In this document: positions 45,780-55,087 of the stretch, one piece after another | Layout: each line of letters starts with the position of its first letter | Numbering within the stretch: the first letter of the stretch is position 1 | NCBI RefSeq assembly: GCF_900129635.1 | Contig: NZ_FSRB01000003.1 | Span: 868,001-932,000, forward strand | From: Singulisphaera sp. GP187 | GTDB taxonomy: Bacteria; Planctomycetota; Planctomycetia; Isosphaerales; Isosphaeraceae | DNA: 64,000 nt | Direction: 5' to 3' | The notes under the pieces: model-generated | What the model saw: only the letters and a program-made list of their open reading frames with translations | Database searches by the model: none | Told to the model about the DNA's origin: nothing | Program-made: the position numbers and the translations under genes

Positions 45780-47921
45780 TCAGTCCTTGCGGGCGATGGC
45801 CTCGAGCCCGGGCGCGGCGTCGAACGGGTCAGTCACCGTCTCGATCAGGCTGTTGTCGTGCACCAAGGTTCCGGCTCGCCCCACGAAGAAGTTCTGCCCA
45901 TCGGCCACTTGGAGGTTGAAGACCGGCTGGACCTGGTCGCTCTCGACCGACCGAACCGTGCTCAGACCGTTGAGCGTGCGTACGGGATCGCCCGGCTTCA
46001 ATTCGCGGGCCATCGTCCAGCCTCGTCCCGCCTTCCAGAACCGATGGATCCCGGTCGCGACGATCGACTCGTCGCCAAGATCGATCCGGAGCGTCTGATT
46101 GGGCGGGTTGTGGAAGACCGCCACGATCGGCTGATAACTGAGTCGCCCCGTCGCCGTATCCTGAGCGAGAACCTGGTCTCCAACTCTCAGGCTCTCGATG
46201 AGACGAGATCCTGCGAGGGTTGTGACTAACGTTCCTCCACCGAAACAGGAGTGCCCCAAACGAACGGCACCAATCGGCGCACCATTCGCAATGATCGGGG
46301 CGGCTTGCGGACGGTATTCCAGGGGAACCTGTTCCGTGATCGTCGGGGTTTCCTGCGAGGCCTTCTGCGGGACGTAGGCGTAGCCACGAAGGTCGATCGC
46401 CCATTTCTTCCAGCTCTCCGGATCATCGCCAAGATCGCCCCCGGCGACTTTCGTGAGAATCGAGACAACTCGCTCATTGAGCCGAACGATCGGCGCGTTG
46501 TACTGCTTGATGGAGGCGACGTCGTTTTCGAGTTGCCGCTCGGCCAGTTGAGCCGCTGCCTGCGCCTCGAGTGCCATCTCGCCCACCGGAATCACAGCCA
46601 TGCGCGGCATGATCATCGCGACCTCCCCGACATTCGCGAGAGGACGGGGGTTGTTCAGAAGCGGCACGAACGTCTCGTTCGCATTCTTCGCTGCACTCTC
46701 AAACAACTGCTGAAGTTGCCGGGTCTCCTCGGCGCTGAACGCAGTCGTGGGGAGGAGCGCCGAGGCCCGCTTGAAATCGGCTCTGGAACCGGCCCCCATC
46801 ATAGACCGGGCCATCTCCGGCGACACGGGCCCGGTTCGGGCAAACCCGAGAAGACGGGTGGCGACAGGCAGACCCGAGCCACCATAGCCGAGCTGGTCGC
46901 CGAGTTGGAGCGTCGGGCCAGCAGGGGGACTGTAGAGGCGTTTGACGTTGAACTGGGTGCCTTCGACAAAGAGCTCACCAGGCGATCCGGGACCGCCAAC
47001 GGGCCGGACTTCATATTTGACCGGCTTCCGCATCAGGTCGGCGAGCCAGCTCGCAAAGTCCCGCGGGTCACGTCGCACCAGGGTCTCGGCCGCTGCCCGA
47101 CGAACTTCGGCGAACGGGCTCCCGACCGCGAGTACAGCCAAGGCACGCGAGGACGGCGCCGAATCGATCTGACCGAGCAGGCGGACCGCGACGCTCTGAT
47201 TCGCTTGCCCCTTGCTGAAGACCCGGGTGATCGCCGGCACCGCACCTGGATCCGTCACTTGAGCCAGAGCGTCTTCGGCTTCAACCTGACGACTCTTGGA
47301 CACGAGTGCTTTCCTCGCCCGTTCGAGAACCGGCATCCAGTGCCCGTCGGCCTCTTTCCGCCGCTTGCTCTCGGCCGCTTCCGCGGCGATCTGCCCGGCA
47401 CTCGCCCAACGTCCGTCGACCTTCTTATAACCGAGCCGTTTCCAAGCATTCTCGCGCGTGGGGTCCAGTGAGGTGACCGCCATCAAGTGGGCGTGTGCCT
47501 GGTTCTTCAATCCATTCTCTTCGCACCAAAGCGCCAGATTCCACTGCCCGTCGGCCGTCTGCGGCGCCTGGATTCGCCTCTTGTGATAGCGATCGAGAAT
47601 CGCCTTGAGCTTATCGTCCGCCTCAACCGACTTACCGACCGACTCGGGCCGCTGCCAACGCCCGCGATAGGCCACCAACCCCATCAGCCCCCGCGCCGTG
47701 GCGTTCTTGGGATCGGTCATCACGGCAATCGCCAGATGCTTGATCCGCTCCGACGCAAGGCCGTGCGCCTCACACCAAAGCGCCAGCTTGATCTGAGACT
47801 CGGCATCCCGCCCGACCGTCACCTTGGCCGCCTCATAGGAGGCAAGATCACCGTCCGTGGGGGCGAGAATCGCAGGGGCCACGGCGAGCCACCCCGAACA
47901 GATCAAGAGAGCGGAGATCAT
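45780..47921 (-). CDS. Secreted TPR/HEAT-like protein with C-terminal Hint autoprocessing domain
   Basis: 713 residues with a signal peptide ('SALLICSGWLAVAPAIL'). Residues about 40-320 hold TPR/HEAT-like helices ('LALWCEENGLKNQAHAHLMA', 'PFAEVRRAAAETLVRRDPRD'). From Cys559 there is a Hint (Hedgehog/intein) domain: 'CFGGGTLVTTLAGSRLIESL', 'VGDQVLAQDTATGRLSYQPI', 'IVATGIHRFWKAGRGWTMAR' and 'NFFVGRAGTLVHDNS'. The N-terminal Cys, the internal His and the final HDN|S are in the usual autoprocessing places. A tail of 23 residues follows Asn690. Pretoxin-Hint domains release C-terminal toxins in polymorphic toxin systems, but this tail is too short for a toxin, so self-cleavage or splicing may serve another purpose. 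Confidence 0.85.
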   Translation of the reverse strand: MISALLICSGWLAVAPAILAPTDGDLASYEAAKVTVGRDAESQIKLALWCEAHGLASERIKHLAIAVMTDPKNATARGLMGLVAYRGRWQRPESVGKSVEADDKLKAILDRYHKRRIQAPQTADGQWNLALWCEENGLKNQAHAHLMAVTSLDPTRENAWKRLGYKKVDGRWASAGQIAAEAAESKRRKEADGHWMPVLERARKALVSKSRQVEAEDALAQVTDPGAVPAITRVFSKGQANQSVAVRLLGQIDSAPSSRALAVLAVGSPFAEVRRAAAETLVRRDPRDFASWLADLMRKPVKYEVRPVGGPGSPGELFVEGTQFNVKRLYSPPAGPTLQLGDQLGYGGSGLPVATRLLGFARTGPVSPEMARSMMGAGSRADFKRASALLPTTAFSAEETRQLQQLFESAAKNANETFVPLLNNPRPLANVGEVAMIMPRMAVIPVGEMALEAQAAAQLAERQLENDVASIKQYNAPIVRLNERVVSILTKVAGGDLGDDPESWKKWAIDLRGYAYVPQKASQETPTITEQVPLEYRPQAAPIIANGAPIGAVRLGHSCFGGGTLVTTLAGSRLIESLRVGDQVLAQDTATGRLSYQPIVAVFHNPPNQTLRIDLGDESIVATGIHRFWKAGRGWTMARELKPGDPVRTLNGLSTVRSVESDQVQPVFNLQVADGQNFFVGRAGTLVHDNSLIETVTDPFDAAPGLEAIARKD

Positions 47922-48245
47922 TGATGTGACTCCGAAAAGGATCGCGGAGAGAAGGGGCCAAGCTTAATCCTAGCTATCATGCAACCAGGATCAAGCAAAA
48001 AAAGGATCGGCCCCACGTCACGTTGGAAATCGTGATCCAAACACATCAAGCAGGCGCAGATTCGTGCAAATTTGCGTCAAATTCAAAACAGAATCGCACC
48101 ATGTGAACCCGACAAATGCTCACTCGTGGCTTCCCTCCGAATGCGCGCGGGAGCTGAGCGGTGTGACGAACGACTCGGCGGCTCTGGAAACGCGATTCCG
48201 CAACCGGGGACGGCCTCGTCCCACACTCGACGTCGAGCCGTTCGC
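47922..48245. other. Intergenic region, no gene seen
   Basis: It lies between the Hint gene start and the secreted Ig-like gene stop and is AT-rich at 47960-48010. It probably holds the promoter for the Hint gene on the minus strand. No RNA or repeat was recognised. Confidence 0.4.
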
Positions 48246-49874
48246 TTACTGGTTTTTGATGATCGCCTTGGGGCCGTTGCCGGCGCTCGGGCCGGGGTCG
48301 AGGCCGATGATCCGGCTCTTGGGTCGGCTTCGATCGACGATGACGGAGCCCATCTCGGTCGTCTCGACCGCACCGACGTTGCCGAGCGTGTCGGCCACTT
48401 CGATGCGAATGTGAATCCGAGGCGGAAGGTTGGGCGGAGTGTTCCAGATATAGAGGCCGGTATTCTCCATCGGTGGAGCGATCGGCTGCCAGTTGTCCCC
48501 CGCGCGATCGGCTCGCCATGAGAGTGAGACCGGGCGATGACCAAGGTGGAAGTCGGTGGCCCGCCAGGTGATCGCGACCTTTCCGACATGGCGACCGGTC
48601 CCCACTTCGGGGGGTTTGAGCATCACGACCGACGGTGGCGTGGTGTCCACCTCCACCCAGATCTGGGGAGCGTCGCCGGGGGAGGGAGGGAGGTCGCCCA
48701 ACCCCGAGGCCGAGCGGGCCACCAGGCAGAGGCCAAACGTTCCCTCGCTCGGCAGGTCGACCTCGATCGGAGAGACCCGGTCCTGGTCCTCGACCCGCTG
48801 AGTCCAGGTCCGGCCACCGTCCTGGCTGATGAACAGTTCCACCGTGTTCGGGCCGTCCGGCCCCGCGTTGTCGACTTCGTATTTCAAGGGGAAGTGGAGG
48901 TCTTTGACCAGCAGTGATTTGTTTCCCGCCGCGGGCGGCTCATTCACCGCGGAACCTCGAGAGAGTTCCGCAGCGCGATCCGATGAGCCAGCGAACGGAT
49001 TCGGATCGCGGTCGACCGGCTCCGGCAGGTTCCGTGGCTCGGGCACGTTCCGTTTCGACACGCGGGTCGGCGGCGGGAAGACGTCCCGTGGCTCGGTCGA
49101 TCGCGAATTCGCCCCGGGTGTCGGGAAGCCCGACCCCGAAGAATGGGCAGGCGAAGCCAGGGCAGGCGGAGCCATGAACTCCCCATCCTCACTCGCGGAC
49201 AGGCCGGGATTGCTCGGGGTTCCTCCGGCCAGGCTGATGGTCGTCTGGGCGATGTTGCCGGCGTGGTCCTCGATCTGGGCGCGGACCGTAATCGGCTCGG
49301 CGGTGCCAGCGTCCCAGGTCTCACTGCCGATCAAGCCCAACCGAGTGATCGGCACCTTGCGCCACTTGTCAGCGCCATCGACCTGGTACTCGATCGCCAG
49401 CGACCCCAACGTGAGGTGTTCGTCGTGAACTTCCCAACGGACCGACGCTCCGCTCCCGCGCCGGCCGTCCGATTGGAGGACCAGCGACGGGGGCTTGGTG
49501 TCGACGATCACCTTCATGCTCGGCTCGACCTGGTCGTTATCGCTCGGGAAGAGCCGGCCCTCGGTGTCGAGGGTTCGGACGGCGAACCAGTACTCGTTGT
49601 CCTCGGTCGCTTTGAAGGTGAAAGACGGGCGGTCGGGAGTGGTCGACGTGTTCGGCTTCCAGGTGAAGCCATCGTCGTTGGAGACCCAGAGCTGGACCTC
49701 CTTGAGCCGCGAACGCTCGGCCGGATCGACGTTGAACGGGATCCGGAACGACCGGTTCTTATGATAGAGCGTCGGCACTCGGGACGCTCGGGTCGAGGGA
49801 GGAGCGGCGATCGACGCGGGCGTGGAGAGTCCCAGGATCAGGGCCAAGCCCAGTCCGATACTCGCCAGTCGCAT
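48246..49874 (-). CDS. Secreted protein with Ig/fibronectin-like repeats
   Basis: 542 residues; ATG 49874 has AAGGGG 9 bases upstream and a signal peptide ('GLGLALILGLSTPASIAAPP'). It shows repeated beta-sandwich signatures such as 'LKEVQLWVSNDDGFTWK', 'DTKPPSLVLQSDGRRGSGA', 'ADKWRKVPITRLGLIGSETW' and 'NTVELFISQDGGRTWTQRV'. A Ser/Pro-rich linker separates two sets of repeats (about 235-300). No catalytic domain is visible. It is probably a surface or periplasmic binding or structural protein; the exact family is not recognised. Confidence 0.75.
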   Translation of the reverse strand: MRLASIGLGLALILGLSTPASIAAPPSTRASRVPTLYHKNRSFRIPFNVDPAERSRLKEVQLWVSNDDGFTWKPNTSTTPDRPSFTFKATEDNEYWFAVRTLDTEGRLFPSDNDQVEPSMKVIVDTKPPSLVLQSDGRRGSGASVRWEVHDEHLTLGSLAIEYQVDGADKWRKVPITRLGLIGSETWDAGTAEPITVRAQIEDHAGNIAQTTISLAGGTPSNPGLSASEDGEFMAPPALASPAHSSGSGFPTPGANSRSTEPRDVFPPPTRVSKRNVPEPRNLPEPVDRDPNPFAGSSDRAAELSRGSAVNEPPAAGNKSLLVKDLHFPLKYEVDNAGPDGPNTVELFISQDGGRTWTQRVEDQDRVSPIEVDLPSEGTFGLCLVARSASGLGDLPPSPGDAPQIWVEVDTTPPSVVMLKPPEVGTGRHVGKVAITWRATDFHLGHRPVSLSWRADRAGDNWQPIAPPMENTGLYIWNTPPNLPPRIHIRIEVADTLGNVGAVETTEMGSVIVDRSRPKSRIIGLDPGPSAGNGPKAIIKNQ

Positions 49875-49967
49875 CTGAAAGCCCCTTGGCGCCACGCGTT
49901 CGCTCCTCGAACCAAGGCCCCGAACTCAACACTCCACGCGGGGTCGAACCCCTCAATCACCGGCTGG

Positions 49968-50501
49968 CTACTTCAGTCGAATCGACAGTCCGGCGACACA
50001 GAGGTGGACAATTCCGCACTCCGCGGCCAGCCGCTGGTTGGCCATCCCTTGAAGGTCGGCAAACCGCCGCCCCAAGGCATTCGTCGGCACCAGGCTCGAC
50101 CCCACCTCATTCGAGACCCAGATCACCCGCGCCTGGCCGCGGCCCGCCCGGACCGATCGCACCAGGGCATCGAGAATGTCCGAGTCCGCCAAGGCCGCCC
50201 CGTTTCCTAGACCAAGCAAGAGGTTGCTGATCCAGAGCGTTACACAGTCAATCACCACTGAACCCTCCGTGGCCACGATCGCGGGGAGCACGGCTTCCAG
50301 GTCTCGCGGAACCTCTTTGGTCGTCCAACCTTCGGGCCGATCGGCCTGGTGACGCTCGATTCGCGCCACCATCTCCGGGTCGTTGCGGTCCAGGGTCGCC
50401 GTCGCCACATAAGTGACCGGCGGACACTCGGCGGCCAGCCGTTCGGCCAGCCGACTCTTTCCTGAGCGGATTCCTCCGAGCACCAGGATCGACTCACCCA
50501 T
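49968..50501 (-). CDS. cobU: Adenosylcobinamide kinase / adenosylcobinamide-phosphate guanylyltransferase
   Basis: 177 residues from ATG 50501 (AAGGTG upstream; the frame continues 18 codons further without a start site). P-loop 'ILVLGGIRSGKSRLAERLA', then 'YVATATLDRNDPEMVARIER', 'HQADRPEGWTTKE', 'VVIDCVTLWISNLLLG' and 'VIWVSNEVGSSLVP', all CobU/CobP motifs including the guanylylated His. It phosphorylates adenosylcobinamide and adds GMP in the nucleotide-loop steps of cobamide assembly. CobS lies upstream, so the pair supports cobinamide salvage; no other corrinoid genes are seen here. Confidence 0.95.
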   Translation of the reverse strand: MGESILVLGGIRSGKSRLAERLAAECPPVTYVATATLDRNDPEMVARIERHQADRPEGWTTKEVPRDLEAVLPAIVATEGSVVIDCVTLWISNLLLGLGNGAALADSDILDALVRSVRAGRGQARVIWVSNEVGSSLVPTNALGRRFADLQGMANQRLAAECGIVHLCVAGLSIRLK

Positions 50502-50722
50502 GAGACCGCACCTTCCCCACCTTTGAGACTGGCAATCAGGCAGGGTTTCCATCACCCACCGCGCAGTAAGAGGCTTATGCGAACGTTATCGGCCGCTCTC
50601 TCGGTGGGCTTGAAACGAATCAGACGAAGAGTCGGGTTGTAGGATTATTTCGCGATTTGCCGTAGACCCGCGTGCCGCAACCACCGGTTCACTCTTTACC
50701 TCAAGCACGCAGGGCACGCTAT

Positions 50723-51556
50723 TCACCAAGGTGTCCTAAACGCCTGAGACAAGCTGAACATCACCAAAAACGCCAGCTCTCCCAATTCCACAGTCGCGCC
50801 GAGAATGTCGCCGGTGACGCCGCCCAGCCGGTTCGCAGCCAGTCGTGTCAGGCTGAAGGCCAGGATCAACGCGGCAACGCCGGCGATCAAACCGGTCCAA
50901 CCCGCAACCATGACCGAGAAGGCGAGAACGGCGAGCGTCGCGCCCAAGGCGTCGCGCCGGGTGGTCGCGTCAATCACGAGGCGACCCGTTCCCTGGGGGC
51001 GGGCGTAGCGGGCCGTACCGGCCGAGACGAGGATCAGGGTCCGACTGATCGCGATGGCTCCGAGAACTGCCAGCGTACGTTCGGATCCGTTCAGTTCACT
51101 GAGAACCGCATATTTCCCTAAAAGCACCAGTGCGATCGCAGAAACACCGTGACTGCCGATATGGGGATCGCGCATCACGGTCAGGCGGCGTTCGGGGCCG
51201 CCCCAGAGGAAGAGGCCGTCGAAGGTGTCGGCCAAGCCGTCGAGATGAAGTCCGCCGCTGAGAATGGCGAGGAGTGCGATCAGTGAGAAGGCGGTGACGG
51301 CCGGCGGGGCTCCGGCGTGGCGGAGTCCCTCGCTCAGGACGGCCATCAGAAGACCGATGGCCGCGCCGACGAAGGGATAGGCGAATCGCGAGGCCGCCAG
51401 GTCGGCCTCGTTGAATGCGTCGTCCGTCCCCCCCAGGGGAACCACGGTCAGGAAGGCCAGCGCGAGTTTCGTCGCGCTGACGCCGCGGGTCAGGAGGGAC
51501 CGCGAGGGCGGAGGGGGAGGCTCGGGCGTCAAGGTCCCAGGTTCACGCAAGGCCAC
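50723..51556 (-). CDS. cobS: Adenosylcobinamide-GDP ribazoletransferase (cobalamin synthase)
   Basis: About 277 residues. It is an integral membrane protein with 'LALAFLTVVPLGG', 'LLAILSGGLHLDGLADTFDG' and 'MRDPHIGSHGVSAIALVLLG' (the conserved HLDGLADTxDG and RDP.IG motifs of CobS). It joins adenosylcobinamide-GDP to alpha-ribazole(-phosphate). The start is uncertain: GTG 51556 is taken, overlapping the eda stop by 14 bp; TTG 51532 is possible and neither has a strong binding site. The overlap suggests one transcript with eda. Confidence 0.9.
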   Translation of the reverse strand: MALREPGTLTPEPPPPPSRSLLTRGVSATKLALAFLTVVPLGGTDDAFNEADLAASRFAYPFVGAAIGLLMAVLSEGLRHAGAPPAVTAFSLIALLAILSGGLHLDGLADTFDGLFLWGGPERRLTVMRDPHIGSHGVSAIALVLLGKYAVLSELNGSERTLAVLGAIAISRTLILVSAGTARYARPQGTGRLVIDATTRRDALGATLAVLAFSVMVAGWTGLIAGVAALILAFSLTRLAANRLGGVTGDILGATVELGELAFLVMFSLSQAFRTPW

Positions 51557-52193
51557 GGAACCGTCGCACGATCGCCGCGTACTGGCTGGCCAACTCGCGA
51601 ATTCGCGAGAAATCACCACTGGCGACGGTCTTGGGATCGACCAGCGAACTTCCCACTCCCAGGCAGCAAGCGCCTGCTTTGAGGAAGGCCTCGGCCGTGG
51701 TCAGGTCGACCCCGCCGGTCGGCATCAGGCGGATCTGGGGGAGTGGGCCGCGGAGTGCCTTCAGGTAGGGAGGTCCGCCCACGTCGGCCGGGAAAATCTT
51801 GACGACGTCGGCACCGGCCTCCCAGGCCGCGACGACCTCGGTGGGCGTAAATGCGCCTGGCATCACCACCTTGTCGTAGCGCCGGCAGAGCCGAATGACG
51901 TCGAGGTTGAGCGACGGCGCGACGATGTATTCCGCCCCCGCCAGGAGCGCGGCGCGGGCCGTTTCGGGGTCGAGCACTGTCCCCGCGCCCAGCACGATGG
52001 CGTCGCCGATTTCCTGCCGGACCTGGCGGATCACCTCAAGGGCGTTGGGCACGGTGAAGGTGATCTCGGCGGCCGTGACGCCCCCCTCGGCCAGGGCGCG
52101 CACCACATGAAGCAGCGACTCGCCCGATTCGGCGCGAACCACGGCGACGACCCCACCCTCGAGAATCCGTTTCAGCGTCGCTTCGCGGCTCAT
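51543..52193 (-). CDS. eda: KDPG/KHG aldolase
   Basis: 216 residues; ATG 52193 has GGGGAG 8 bases upstream. Class I aldolase signatures: 'LEGGVVAVVRAESGE' (substrate Arg), 'AAEITFTVPNALEVI' (Glu), 'DAIVLGAGTVLDPETARAAL' and 'ADVVKIFPADVGGPPYLKAL' with the Schiff-base Lys. It splits 2-keto-3-deoxy-6-phosphogluconate (or a related keto-deoxy acid) to pyruvate and an aldehyde, as in the Entner-Doudoroff or hexuronate routes. No other genes of those routes are next to it. Confidence 0.93.
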   Translation of the reverse strand: MSREATLKRILEGGVVAVVRAESGESLLHVVRALAEGGVTAAEITFTVPNALEVIRQVRQEIGDAIVLGAGTVLDPETARAALLAGAEYIVAPSLNLDVIRLCRRYDKVVMPGAFTPTEVVAAWEAGADVVKIFPADVGGPPYLKALRGPLPQIRLMPTGGVDLTTAEAFLKAGACCLGVGSSLVDPKTVASGDFSRIRELASQYAAIVRRFRGLA

Positions 52194-52304
52194 TTGCAAT
52201 TCTCCCCATCCTCGACGACAAAAATTGGACTGTAGCGTCGTGTCCTCTGACCCGTCAAGGAACCGAACTCTTCCCGCCCGTTTGGTTTTTCTTCAGGCGA
52301 GCGT

Positions 52305-53549
52305 CTAAATCCCAAGGCCCGAAGCGTCCTTGACGAAGCCGTCAAGCAGGGCGGAAAGGTCGTTGGAATTCGGTATTTCCTTGAATCGAAGGACCGGACC
52401 CGACAAACCCTCGATGGATTCCTCATCCACTTTCAAGCGATCCGAGATCGCCAGCACATAACGTTTCGGACCATGCTGGGGCAAGAGCCGGAGCAGGCGA
52501 TCGAGGCTCGAGCGCTTCCAGAATCCGACCACCTCGACGAAGACGTCGATCCCGGTCGGTTTGTGGACGAACCGATAGTCGGGAACCCACACGCCCTCGC
52601 GCCCCAGCTCGATCACCTCGGTCGACTCGGACACTTCCCAGGCCGAGGCGACCTGACGGATCCGATCGAGAAATGCTCCCATCTCGGCGGGAACATAGGT
52701 GCCGGTGTCGGCCTGATGCGTGATCAGGCCGTCGGACGATTCGAGGTGGAAGCTCCGCGGATCGCGTTTCGGCCCCCATCGCAGTTCGGCGTCGAGCCGG
52801 AAATCCGAGCAATGCAACAGCGTGGGCAGGAACAGGGCCATTTGCAGACCGTACCTGTTGGTCGCGCTGAAGAGGCTGAGCGGTCCGTCGATCTGGAACG
52901 AATAGCCGGTGGCCATGCTTCCTTCGACACGATAGAGCAAGCGATGGAACTTGAGCTGGCGGAAGAGCTGCCGATAGCGCGCGGGCTTCTCGTTGCGGAC
53001 CACGGCGTTCACCAGCACGGCACGGAGCAGGATCGCCTGCGCCAACGCCACGTTATAGCGGTCGACCAGCCGCTGGGCATCGAGATCGTCGAACCTGAGC
53101 ATCCGGTTCTCGTCCTTGAGGTCGGCAAACAGGCCTTCCGCGACCTTTTCCGGATCGATGCCGAGTTCTCGCCCCACGATCCCCAGCACATGTTCACGCT
53201 TAAACGGCGCCCGATGGCCCGCGGCGCGGAGCGAACGGCGATAGTCGGCCGCCGCCGAAAAGAGTTTCTCACGGAGGGTCTCGGGGGGGACATCGGCCAC
53301 CACCTCGAACTCGGCGCGATCCTCGAGCACCTTGGCCAGGCCGCGATGCGCCAGCGTCGCCAGGCCTTCGCCCACAAGTTCGTGAACCTCCGTCTCGATC
53401 TCGTAGCGGGTCGTGCCGACCCCTTCGCGAAAGATCAGGAGCAGACTCTCGGCGACCTCAAGCCACTGCGCATTGTCGCGGCTGAGGTAGAGCGGCATGA
53501 CCCGCCCCTTCGAGGTGACCTTCACGCGAACGAGGTTACCGGTCAGCAT
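52305..53549 (-). CDS. Bax1-like nuclease (DUF790), partner of XPB helicase
   Basis: 414 residues starting 'MLTGNLVRVKVTSKGRVMPL' and continuing with DUF790 features ('AQWLEVAESLLLIFREGVGT', 'FKREHVLGIVGRELGIDPEK'). The C-terminal nuclease region holds 'GVWVPDYRFVHKPTGIDVFV' then 'EVVGFWKRSSLDRLLRLL', a PD-(D/E)xK-like core. In archaea Bax1 binds XPB and cuts DNA beside bubbles or forks. It is 122 bp downstream of the XPB gene on the same strand, as expected for the pair. It probably works in repair. Confidence 0.88.
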   Translation of the reverse strand: MLTGNLVRVKVTSKGRVMPLYLSRDNAQWLEVAESLLLIFREGVGTTRYEIETEVHELVGEGLATLAHRGLAKVLEDRAEFEVVADVPPETLREKLFSAAADYRRSLRAAGHRAPFKREHVLGIVGRELGIDPEKVAEGLFADLKDENRMLRFDDLDAQRLVDRYNVALAQAILLRAVLVNAVVRNEKPARYRQLFRQLKFHRLLYRVEGSMATGYSFQIDGPLSLFSATNRYGLQMALFLPTLLHCSDFRLDAELRWGPKRDPRSFHLESSDGLITHQADTGTYVPAEMGAFLDRIRQVASAWEVSESTEVIELGREGVWVPDYRFVHKPTGIDVFVEVVGFWKRSSLDRLLRLLPQHGPKRYVLAISDRLKVDEESIEGLSGPVLRFKEIPNSNDLSALLDGFVKDASGLGI

Positions 53550-53671
53550 GATCCCTTGGCCACTCCCCGCCGCTCACTCAGCTAAGAACCCGTCGAACGC
53601 TTCCCCGTCGGGCGGGCACGGCCCACCCCACGGGAAGAATCAGAGAGACATTGCGGAAACCATCGGAAGCA

Positions 53672-55087
53672 TCAGTCACCGCCGTAGGCGCTATGCTGAC
53701 GGCGGCGATTGGAGGTAAATTCTTCGGAGGTCCCCCGGCTGATGACTTCGTAGAGGAGGGCTTCCTTTTCGCCCGACTTACGGAGGATACGACCGAGCCG
53801 CTGAACGTGCTCGCGAACCGAGCCCGACCCCGACAGGATGATCGCCACACTCGCTTCGGGGACGTTCACCCCTTCGTTGAGGACGCGTGAGGTCGCCACG
53901 ATCGGGTAGGTGCCCGCGTTGAACTGGAGCAGGATATCGCGCCGCTCCTTGGTCTTGGTCTGGTGGGTGATGACCGGCACCAGGAACTGCCGCGCGATCT
54001 TGTAGACAGTCGCATTATCATGGGTAAAAATAATGACCCGGTCACCGTTATGGCGATCGAGCAACCGGCTCAGGAGTTCGAGCTTGGCAGGCGCGGCCAG
54101 CGCCAGGTCACGCTGGCGGCGATAGGCGAGGTAGGCTTGCCGCCCTTCGCTCGAGCGATGCGCCACGAACAGGAACTGGCCCCAGGCGTTGGGGCGACGC
54201 ATGTCGATCCCGTTATCCTGGAGGAACCCCCGGTAGACCTCGCGACAGCTCTCGTACTCGTTTCGCTCGGCGTCGGACAGGTTCACGTACACGGTCTCGA
54301 CCCGGTAGTCGGCCAGGTACTGCCCGCGCAGCTCGGTGATCTCGCGGCGATAGACGATCGGGCCGATCAGGTAGTCGAGTTGGGTGTGCGCGTTGTCCGC
54401 GCGTTCCGGAGTCGCGGTCAGGCCGAGCCGCCAGGGAGCCATTGAGGCGATCGCGGCCATCCCATACGTCGGGCCGGGGAGGTGGTGGCACTCGTCGAAG
54501 ACGATCAGGCCGAACCGGTTCCCGATCCGCGCCATGTTGAGGTAGGCCGAGTCATAAGTCGTCACCGTCAACGGCTTGATGTCGTTGTACCCGCCCCCCA
54601 GCAGGCCGACCTCGGTGGCGAAGGCCAAGGTGAGCTCGTCATACCACTGATTCATGAGGTCGATCGTCGGCGTGACGACCAAGGCCGGGCGCTTCGCCAT
54701 TTCAATGGCGAGGTTCGCCACGTGCGTCTTGCCCGTACCGGTCGGAAGCACAATCACGCCGCGTCCTAGCCGACCACCATCCCACCACGCCTTCACGCCC
54801 TCCGACTGGTGCGGGAACGCTTCCTTGGTGATCCGGATCGGCCAGGGCGTCTTTTCATAGGCGCGGGCGTCGTCGACGTAAGGGATCTTCTGCGCGATCA
54901 AGTACTCCATGATCTCGCGGTAGTGCATCGCCTCGGCGCGGAGTTGCCGGGTGCGATGGTCGAACTCGACGCGAGGTAGGCCACGGGTTTCCCCCTCGGG
55001 CAGACCTTCGATCAGCAGAGTTCCTTCGTCATAGGAGAGCCGCAGGTACGACCGGGTCTCGGGACTGGGCACATCGGCCTGGCTCAT
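53672..55087 (-). CDS. XPB-like superfamily 2 DNA helicase
   Basis: 471 residues from ATG 55087, which overlaps the Uma2 gene stop as ATGA. Motifs in order: damage-recognition-like N-domain ('YLRLSYDEGTLLIEGLPEGE'), Walker A 'VLPTGTGKTHVANLA', DECHH ('LIVFDECHHLPGP'), 'RLGLTATPERADN', 'RVIIFTHDNATVYKIA', 'ATSRVLNEGVNVPEA' and 'REHVQRLGRILRKSGEK'. This is the short archaeal/bacterial XPB type rather than UvrB. With the downstream Bax1 it forms a helicase-nuclease pair for nucleotide-excision-like or fork repair. Confidence 0.93.
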   Translation of the reverse strand: MSQADVPSPETRSYLRLSYDEGTLLIEGLPEGETRGLPRVEFDHRTRQLRAEAMHYREIMEYLIAQKIPYVDDARAYEKTPWPIRITKEAFPHQSEGVKAWWDGGRLGRGVIVLPTGTGKTHVANLAIEMAKRPALVVTPTIDLMNQWYDELTLAFATEVGLLGGGYNDIKPLTVTTYDSAYLNMARIGNRFGLIVFDECHHLPGPTYGMAAIASMAPWRLGLTATPERADNAHTQLDYLIGPIVYRREITELRGQYLADYRVETVYVNLSDAERNEYESCREVYRGFLQDNGIDMRRPNAWGQFLFVAHRSSEGRQAYLAYRRQRDLALAAPAKLELLSRLLDRHNGDRVIIFTHDNATVYKIARQFLVPVITHQTKTKERRDILLQFNAGTYPIVATSRVLNEGVNVPEASVAIILSGSGSVREHVQRLGRILRKSGEKEALLYEVISRGTSEEFTSNRRRQHSAYGGD

